Shown here: one piece after another, positions 17,501 through 25,000 of the stretch | Position numbering within the stretch: the stretch's first letter is position 1 | Layout of the letters: each line of letters opens with the position of its first letter | Source: CAZPHU01 sp964586285 | GTDB lineage: Bacteria > Fibrobacterota > Chitinivibrionia > Chitinivibrionales > CAYFVL01 | NCBI GenBank assembly: GCA_964586285.1 | Contig: CAZPHU010000031.1 | Span: 1-36,385, forward strand | Direction of reading: 5' to 3' | DNA: 36,385 bases | Translations under genes and position numbers: made by a program | The notes under the pieces: model-generated | What the model was told of the DNA's origin: nothing | The model's input: the letters and a program-made list of their open reading frames with translations, nothing else | Database searches by the model: none

Positions 17501-17934
17501 TTACGTTTCCTCGCGTTCAAAGAAAAGGGGGAAGAAGCATTGCCGATTATTTCTGGCCGCATGGAGATATCATTGCCGTGCAGGGGGTCACTGTCGGTAA
17601 ACGGTTGGGAGAGCGGGCTTCGGATTACTTCCAGAAAAACGATCGCTATTCCCGAGGATTTTACCTTAATGCAGTTGGTTCGCTGCTTACGGAAAATCTT
17701 GCGGTACGTGTTACCAGAGAGATACAAAGAGGACTTTTTTTGGGAGAGAATAGAGGGAAAAGATACAGCTTCGGTTATCCCGGTTTGCCCGGCCCCGAGA
17801 AACAGGAGGCTCTTTTCGCATTGTTATCTATCGAAGAGCGACTGGGGATCACTCTCACAGCGGGCTTCCAAATGATTCCTGAGCACTCTACGGTAGGTAT
17901 CTATGTGCACAATCCAGAGGCAGAATATATGTAA
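14539..17934 (+). CDS. metH: Cobalamin-dependent methionine synthase
   Basis: Transfers the methyl group of methyl-THF through cobalamin to homocysteine. The 1131-residue chain has all modules: homocysteine domain (about 1-310; zinc cysteines C225, C291 and C292 in GGCCGTTP), pterin domain (from about 340, VIIGERLNAQGSRKTKE), B12 cap and B12-binding domain (DIHDIG, with the lower-ligand His at 733), and the AdoMet reactivation domain (from about 890, with RGKRYSFGYPGLPGPEKQ). A 35-residue charged, low-complexity linker near 845-885 joins the last two. ATG 14539 follows AAGGA at 11 bases. No cobalamin riboswitch is visible upstream; the gene lies 25 bp after purU. The chain is complete, not split as in some anaerobes. 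Confidence 0.97.
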   Translation: MVASLKDMIQSRIPIIYDGAMGTELQKSGINAGDFKAHEGCNEILNITRADVIASVHAKYLNAGANVIETNTFGGSRYKLDEYSLGDRTEEINRAAASIARKKADEITDHPTFVSGSIGPTGFLMSGGQADTPMFEEFVEVFRNQAHALIQGGADIILLETMQDLLELRAALVGVRPLIERSDRPVFLQVQVTMDAGGHMLMGSDIDAFLGCAANFNPDIIGLNCSTGPGEMVPRIEELIKKAPCAVSMIPNAGMPENLDGHAVYKMKPSEFASQLTEMVEMVGVAVVGGCCGTTPGHIKALSDALKGKKTATRELANKMPYVGTGLSGTSLRRIDKPVIIGERLNAQGSRKTKELVLADAWDDLYFLAQEQESKNSRVLDLCVAVNERDDEPQTMGKLVTFLAQRCTTGFCMDSTDPRVFEQALPKSPGSVLINSINLEHNAEKARRILESAKRFACPVVALPIDDTGMAKSLERKIELSQKLIEIACDEFSLPQSFLFIDPLVFTLATGDPESADAAVESLRALEYICKQWPDVQTVMGVSNVSFGLKAPARRILNNVMLYLAQQSGLSAAIFNPLHLEDVAAYDPQVRRAAEDLLLNRREDALCRYIDLFESQTKSSEKAKGTRENGLAHLPADKRLKEMVLRRDKRQLNTTIETLLQTLKPEAVLNEILLPAMAEVGEKMAKGKIILPFVLQSAEVMQQALGILEPYLQSADQKHKGSIVLATVYGDIHDIGKNLVGSILKNQGYKVIDLGKQVPVEKIIEAVKTERPDAVGLSALLVTTSREMGKCVAALRENNFSLPVLIGGAAVNRSFAQRIEMLENGEQYSGGVHYARDAFEAASILENRGKKPSVKKPVETKVQRDVKESSLKENRKDNRSTQQAGEMLSPPFYGTSDLLTWTTENLLAGIDTEMLFKGYWRGGNLSGEEYARAVEDEFKPVFESLSDEILKDDLIEARAVYGYFPVYTDDQMVFVLDPNDFHTELAFFTFPRVQRKGGRSIADYFWPHGDIIAVQGVTVGKRLGERASDYFQKNDRYSRGFYLNAVGSLLTENLAVRVTREIQRGLFLGENRGKRYSFGYPGLPGPEKQEALFALLSIEERLGITLTAGFQMIPEHSTVGIYVHNPEAEYM

Positions 17935-17984
17935 AATGCCGTTCAATTGTGAATCGAGGTATGTTTCGGATGAATTCGAGGAGG

Positions 17985-18743
17985 CTATTCGCCGGTATAA
18001 TAGTCGGTCTCGTAAAATCTGGTCTTCAGGACATCTATGTACTTGCCTTCTTTTTCGGTTCTCTTACATTTGCAGAAAACTGCCGTGGCCATCGAAGGTA
18101 AAAGTCTTGACAGTGTCTTTGCCACCGGTATCGGAAAAGGGTAAAAACCGGCCCCTTTTACATCATCTACTCTAAAGTAATCATCCAGCGTGAGCAGGTT
18201 CTTGATGGCGGGTATTGTAAACCCCCTCACATGCGGGCCCGGGATTTTCATTCCGGAGGGCTGATTTCCCAGCAGGAGAATCAATCTGTCATGCCATGTG
18301 GCAAGATTGGGTACTCCAACCATGAGCATGCCCCCGGTTTTCAGTATACGGGAGATCTCTGACAGTACATAGAAAACGTCCTTTGTATGTTCCAGTACCT
18401 GATTGATCAAAACGATATCAAAATAATTGTCCTCAAAAGGAAATCTGTCTCTTTCGATATTTACCCCAACCGTTTTGATTCCCTTTCTCTCGCATTCTTT
18501 TCTGTAATCCTCAAGACTTTCCAAGCCATACATCTCGCATTTTTCTCCCGCGATTTTCTTCATGTTCAGGAGATCGTCTCCTTTTCCGCAACCGATATCC
18601 AAAATTGTGATAATATCTTCACTTCGGTTGTTTTCTACCCATTCTTTGCACCATCGGGAGATAATTTCTCTTCCATAGCTGAGATGTTCGGTCCCCGACT
18701 TCATCTTAAGGGCAAGGTTGTAAATAGTTCTATAAACAGACAT
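17985..18743 (-). CDS. Class I SAM-dependent methyltransferase
   Basis: A 252-residue methyltransferase of the Methyltransf_11/23 type. Motif I is ILDIGCGKGDD (about 46-56), the acidic residue at the end of strand 2 is in YGLES, and FDIVLINQVLEHTKD is the motif IV region typical of small-molecule or lipid/glycan methyltransferases. The substrate cannot be told. The C-terminal part (PHVRGFTIPAIKNLL) resembles enzymes found in cell-surface glycan clusters, but no such cluster is here. Start at 18743 is chosen because GGAG lies six bases upstream; the earlier ATG at 18755 overlaps that site. It converges on metH with 50 bp between. Confidence 0.85.
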   Translation of the reverse strand: MSVYRTIYNLALKMKSGTEHLSYGREIISRWCKEWVENNRSEDIITILDIGCGKGDDLLNMKKIAGEKCEMYGLESLEDYRKECERKGIKTVGVNIERDRFPFEDNYFDIVLINQVLEHTKDVFYVLSEISRILKTGGMLMVGVPNLATWHDRLILLLGNQPSGMKIPGPHVRGFTIPAIKNLLTLDDYFRVDDVKGAGFYPFPIPVAKTLSRLLPSMATAVFCKCKRTEKEGKYIDVLKTRFYETDYYTGE

Positions 18744-18835
18744 ATTAGACTCCATCTATCAAGAATTGAGATAAAATATAGTATTTGCTAGGAAATCATA
18801 GATTTACCCGGATGGTTTGTTGAACCAATAAGAAG

Positions 18836-18851
18836 TGTGATATTCGTCACA
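18836..18851 (+). promoter_or_regulatory. Crp/Fnr-family operator, TGTGA-N6-TCACA
   Basis: TGTGA, TATTCG, TCACA is a perfect two-fold symmetric match to the E. coli CRP consensus. TATAAT (18873-18878) downstream predicts a start at 18885, which puts the operator centre at -41.5, the exact spacing of class II Crp promoters. No good -35 box accompanies that TATAAT, again as in activator-dependent promoters. The regulator itself is not in the window. Confidence 0.6.
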
Positions 18852-18872
18852 GTTAAGCCGGGAAAAATGTGT

Positions 18873-18878
18873 TATAAT
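18873..18878 (+). promoter_or_regulatory. Candidate -10 box of activator-dependent promoter P1
   Basis: Exact TATAAT preceded by GTGT. The bases 17 bp upstream (CAGTTA) are a poor -35. It is linked to the palindrome at 18836-18851 by spacing, and would give a leader of about 120 bases before the giant gene. Confidence 0.45.
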
Positions 18879-18893
18879 CGAAGCGGTGATCAG

Positions 18894-18959
18894 CAAGTCA
18901 AAGCCGGTCATTGGATTAAACGGTTAAATGTTGACTTGTTCTTAAACCCGGTATACAAT
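18894..18959 (+). promoter_or_regulatory. Sigma-70-type promoter P2 of the giant protein gene, with inverted repeat
   Basis: TTGACT (18931-18936) and TACAAT (18954-18959) are exactly 17 bp apart, predicting a start near 18966 and a leader of about 42 bases. The -35 box is also the right arm of an 8-bp inverted repeat, CAAGTCAA (18894-18901) with TTGACTTG (18931-18938), so a repressor or a looped structure could control it. Confidence 0.6.
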
Positions 18960-19007
18960 TAATCGGGGAAATTCTGTGGACCTTCGTTTTTCTTTCGGGT
19001 ACTTATT

Positions 19008-22000
19008 ATGCGATTTTTTATCAATACTTCTTTTTTTGCCGGCTTGTTGATGATGGTTGTCTTCAAGACCGCCTCCTTTTGCGCCGTTCCCACCATTCAG
19101 AGTGTCGATTATCTGGACGGGAAAAACGAATTGGTTCTGAAATTTGATAATCTAGATGGGTACAATAATCAAAAAAAGGTTAAACTGTTTGGAGAAAGCG
19201 ATTCGCTTGAGGTGTTTTCCGGCTGGCTTGTTCATGAAAGTTTCATGCAGTATATGTTTTTAGTTATTGAACTGGACGATAAACAGGCGGATACGGTAGA
19301 GTCCTGGCCGAATGTGGAAACATCTTTGGAGGTCAGCATCGAGGAAGGGGTAGCAAGTAACACCGACGGCTCTAATATTGCTCAGCGCAGCAGTGTCACC
19401 TACTATCCATCCTTGGAAATACGGAAAGTCGAATACAAACCCGAATCGAATCGTTTGACTTTTGTTTTTGACCGCGATATCAATGATTCTAAACTTTTGA
19501 CGGCACCTTCTATAGGATTGTCAACCGACAATGCAATACAGAACTATTTGAATATCAATGAGGTGACGTGGGAAACTGGAGATGCACCCAATGATAATCT
19601 TGTGAGTATTAAACTTTCTAATGGCCAGGCAGGACAAATCGAATCCTGGCCGAATTATTCGAATGCTCTGGAATACTCGATAGCTTCGAATATGTTTGAA
19701 AGTTACCATAGTTACCTCATTGTTAACGATACGGTCTCTTACGAAGATGATCATTTAGTTAATGTAATCCACGAACCCAAAGGTGTTATAAGTAGATGGT
19801 ACTTCGAGGAGAGTGGCGGTGATATAGCCTATCCCGACGGAAAGGGGTATGACGCTTACCTGAGACAACAGGCTGCATTCGATGTCGAACGCGAAGCTGT
19901 CGTTCTCTATGGTAAAGGGTATGTATCGGTAGCCGATAACTTCGGATTGGATAATCTCAACTCGATGACTGTCAGTATGTGGATAAAGAGAGATACGATC
20001 AATAAGCCCGAGGTCTTGTTATCAAAAGGAACCGATCCAATATCGGCATATCAGCTGCAGATAACCGACACAAACACAATACATTTTTCGGTCACCGGTG
20101 ATGAAAGCTATTCCGCTCTGAATCATGAACTTACCAGTGAAGCCATGGTCGATTCAGGTTCATGGTATCATATCGCAGCGGTATACAGCCCTACGCAAAT
20201 CGCTTTGTACATGAATGGTAAACTGGATAGGTCATTACCACACGAAACATTTGCCCCCGGAATAATAGATGGGCAAGATAGTTTACTTATAGGGACTCTT
20301 AATAAAACTGTATGTTTTGACGGCTCCGTTGGTCATACTGCTATTTACAATGATAGTTTTTCTTTGGACAGTGTTGCTGCTTTATATGAGAGGGAGTATC
20401 CGCTTTATCGTCCGGATATAGTTCCACCCGATAACGTCACGTATTTGACAGCTGATACGGTAGATACTCAGAGCGTAAAGCTTACCTGGTCTATCAATAG
20501 TCCTTCCCCCGATACCGACAGCATGGGTATATGGTGGTCCAAGGTTGGTTACGTGAACACCCCCGATGTATGCGAAAGCGAATGCAGGAGTTTATCTTTC
20601 GGGACGGAAAACAGCACAATTGTCGACAATTTGGAACCAGGAGTGAAGTACTACTTCTCGATAAGCGCTAAAGATACAGCGGGAAACTGGGCAGCTATTG
20701 ATACGGAAGCAAAGACTCAAATTACTGTCCCGGCCTATCTCGGACCTGTATGGTATGTCGATGCCGCCGCAGGCTCGGGGGGGACAGGCAAAAAAGAAGA
20801 TCCTTTCAATCAGATTCAGCAGCTTAAATTGCATGTAAAGCCGGGTGATACCGTGCGGGTTGCTCAGGGACGCTATGCGATGGATTCATGTTATGCTCAG
20901 TTCCAAAAGAGTATCGTCTGGCAAGGAAGTTTTGACCCCAACTTTTTGAAAAGAAATGTAGATATATATCCCAGTGTTATTTTAGCCGACAAAGCTTTAA
21001 ATAGTTCAGTTTTTGAGCTAAGCAGCGGGATGACTCATATCGACGGATTCGTTTTTGAAAATCATACTCTGCCGGCTATCAAGATAGCAGACGCAGGTGC
21101 GAAAATTACGAACAACAGATTTGTTGAATGCAGTGGAGCGGGACTTAAAATTAATGGGTTTTCAAGCCGGGTAATCGATATTTCAAACAACATATTCGCC
21201 GTTTGTGAAACGGGAATATCTATTGTAAATGCAGGAGCCGTTAACCTGATAAATAATACTTTTATCAATAATCATTACGCAGTAAGCATTGACGTTTTTG
21301 AGCAGTTTAGTTTCGTTAATAACATTGTAAGCTACGGTAAATGCGGATTAGTGGAAACCGGCACCATGAACTTTGGCCATCTTCGCTACAATTCATTTTT
21401 TGCGTTAGATACTCTGATAAAAAGCGGTACATCCTATTCCAACTCGTTAGATGAACTGAACAGCCGGGAAATGTCGATAAGCAACAAAGCTCTTCAGCCG
21501 TACTTTTGGGATAGGCTAGCCGTACCGGCCAATTTACATTTAAGAAAAAATTCTCCCTGCATCGATGCCGGGGATCCTGAAATGATTCCGTCGGTTCCAA
21601 ATGAAGGAGGTGTCGTAAACCTGGGGGCTTACGGAAACACCGAATTCGCAACAATTACCGATAAAGATGCGCCAAACAATACCTTCCAGCTGAAAGCCGT
21701 TGCCGTTGATCTGGATAAGGTGGAGCTGTCCTGGGATTCGCAGGAGGGTTTTCCGTCGGATGCGGAAAGTGTGGGTATATGGTACAGTTCGGGCGAAGCT
21801 CCAACCGACCCGAATACTACCGATGCTGTAAACCACGGCTATTTCCCTTTGAACCACTATCCAATCACTATATCCGGATTGACTCAAAATACATGGTACT
21901 TTGCTCTGGCACTCAGAGATTCTGCGCATAACATAAGTTCGTTTGTATCTACCTCTATTGACACCGTACGCACGCCGTCAATGTTCACCGGGATAGATCA

Positions 22001-25000
22001 CGATATAATTGCTGTTTCACATGCGGCAATTGCCTGGGGGGACTGTGACAATGATGATGATCCGGACCTTTTTATTTCAGGAAAAACATCCGATGGTATA
22101 GGTGCAAAACTATACATAAATACCGGGGGCGTCTTAACCGCTTCCGATGCATCATTTACGCCCGTATATGACGGGGCCGCAAAATGGGGAGATTACGACA
22201 ACGATGGTGATCTTGATCTCGCTGTGTGCGGAATGACTGATAACGGGGCTATTGCTGCTGTTTACAGAAATGATGGTGGAGAAAAATTTACGGATGCGGG
22301 GTTTAATATAAAACCTTTACATTCCGGTGATATTTCCTGGGTAGATTATGATAATGATGGAGATTTGGATTTGGTAATAAGCGGCCTTGATCAGGAGCTT
22401 GATTCGCGAACTACCCTGATATATCAAAACCGTGACAATTACCTGACCAATGCCTCGGGGCTTGAAGGCCTTAGCGGTGGTAATTTATCGTGGGCAGACT
22501 TTGACAATGATGGAGATGCGGATCTTCTATACAATGGATTCGACGGTTCTTTTTATCGCTCCCTTATTTACTCGAATAAAAATGGTTATTTGGAGGTTTT
22601 TGCTGCCGAATTACCGGGTGTTTCAGGTAAAGCGAGGTGGCTTGACTTCGATTGTGACGGTGACCAGGATATACTGCTTTTCGGCAATGACTCCGACGGA
22701 CGTTTGGTAAAACTGTTCGTCAATTCATCAGGACAGTTCACTGAGATTGAAACAAATTTGCCCGCCCTGTCTTCAGCGGATGCTGCCTGGGGGGATTTTG
22801 ATAATGATGGTGTTGGTGATCTTGTTATGGTTGGGCAGAGTGATAACGGTGCCTTCGGTGGAGTGTTTGTAAATAAGTCACGTGGCTTTGAGCTGTCACC
22901 CGATCATATTCCGGCTTTAAAGAATGTCTCTTGCGAACCCGTAGATTATGATAAAGACGGTGATCTGGATTTGCTTATTTCCGGATCAGTAGATATGAAA
23001 CCTGTAACTTATCTATATCGCAACAATGCAAGCATAAAAAATACCGCGCCAAATTATCCCCAAAATTTGAAAACTTCAACCTTCTCCGACAGTTCGGTAA
23101 AGTTGTCATGGGAGCCTGCATCAGATAACGAGACTTCGCAACAGCTGTTGAGTTATAACGTGTACCTGGGTACGGACAACAAAAAAGAAAGCAAAGTTTC
23201 GGGACATGCAAATCCTGGTAATGGATATTTGAAAACTGTTACCATGGGAAATGCTTTCCGCAATACATCCAAAACAATTGTAGATATGCCGGAAGGTAAA
23301 TATACCTGGTCGGTTCAGGCAATCGATCAGGGATATGCCGGTTCGGTTTTCGCTGAAAGTAAAACCTTTGTTATCGACCGCTCTGCCCCTGATAATGATA
23401 TGACACTTAAGGTTGATACAAACAATCCCGATCTTACAGCGCTTAGCTGGAACCCATCCGCAATTGATTCTGCGGATGCCGACAGTGTCGGTATATGGTA
23501 TTCAACAGATAGTTATCCTCAGAAGGTATTTGACGGTATTTCTAATGAAGTTGGTTGTTTCCCTCTCACAGATTCGAGTGCCTCTCTTCCCGCTCTGCCC
23601 GAAGGGCATATTTATTTCTTTTCACTTTTTGTGCGCGACAGTTCGGGAAATTGGTCAACCAATGCCGTGCGTTATGAGGTCGATCTGAGAAATGATCCCG
23701 CGCCGGTGACAAATCGAAACATATGGTATGTAAATTCTTCCGCGGGCATTGACGGGGATGGAAGTTTGTCGGCTCCATTTGATTCTCTGCATAAGGTTTT
23801 CGGTATGCTGGACAAAGGGGATACGGTTCTTATTGCCAAAGGTACTTATGTGTGTGATCTCTCTGCTGAAAAACCTCTCGACGAAGTCTTAATACAAGGT
23901 GGGTACGATTCTTCCTTTGCCGACAATGATCCATATATCTATCGTACCGTGATTGATGGAAAGAGCATTAAGACACATTTTATGACTTTACAAAAAGGCT
24001 GCGTTATTGATGGGATTACCTTTAAGAACATTCAAACGGTATGCTTGTCTGCCGGATACGCATCGAATATCCGTATCTCAAGATGTGTATTCAAGAATTG
24101 CGCAAACGCTGTCAGAATAGAAAACTGCGACACAGTTTCCATCATAAACAATATTATCGAAGGAACCGGCACTGGGATTCGTTGTATCAGCGACAAGCCT
24201 TCGCTTATACGAATAGAGAATAACACCCTTGTAAAAAACATTCATTACGGAATAAAAATGAGCGGTACACTCCCAAATGTAAGAAACACAATCTTTGCGG
24301 ACAACGGCATCGCTTTTTATCAAGGAACGGGACAAAACCCGGGTTTCCTTTTCAATTGTTTTTTTGGGAACGGGGCAATTCTCAAAGATTCCGCCTCGGG
24401 TCAGACGATCTCTAACGTAGAGGAGATCAATGACTGGAACGAAAGTCGAAAGAACATCCAACTGTCTCCCACATTTCTTGATTCGACATTTCGCCTTGCA
24501 AGCAACAGCCCCTGTATAGATGCCGGAGACTCAAGCAGTAACTACAATGAGGAACCTGAAGCGGCTTCAAACGGGTGCATAAACATCGGTGCATATGGGA
24601 ATACACCCTATGCCGCTTTGAAATCAAGCGCGGCAGAGTTAGTGAATACCGCCAATATTGAACTTGCTTTGAAAGAGGATTCTATTATAACTTGCGCGTT
24701 TTCCTTTAGTTCAACTTCTAATGAAAATGTGGAGTCAGTCGCAATTGGATTGTCGCGGGGGAAGCCGGAAGAGAATACCGCATATTTTGAACCCATAGCA
24801 AAGACCGAAACATTCCAACAAATTGTATTTGAATCGGGACGTTGGTATGTATCTTACTTTTGTATTGACACAGACAAAAACTTTTCGGACATAAGAGTCG
24901 ACAGTATTGATGTTCCAAACAGTGCTCCGGTTTTATCGGTTCCTGTCAGGGATACCGTTTTGTTTTCAGCTGAAATAAGTTACAGTGTGGACGTTTTCGA

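Noticed and set aside
18744..19007. tRNA or small RNA gene
   Set aside because: A small hairpin (TGGTT/AACCA at 18813-18827) is present but no cloverleaf or T-loop sequence; the region is better explained as a promoter area.
24078..24461. 127-residue minus-strand ORF inside the giant gene
   Set aside because: Antisense to the second beta-helix, no ribosome site, not protein-like.
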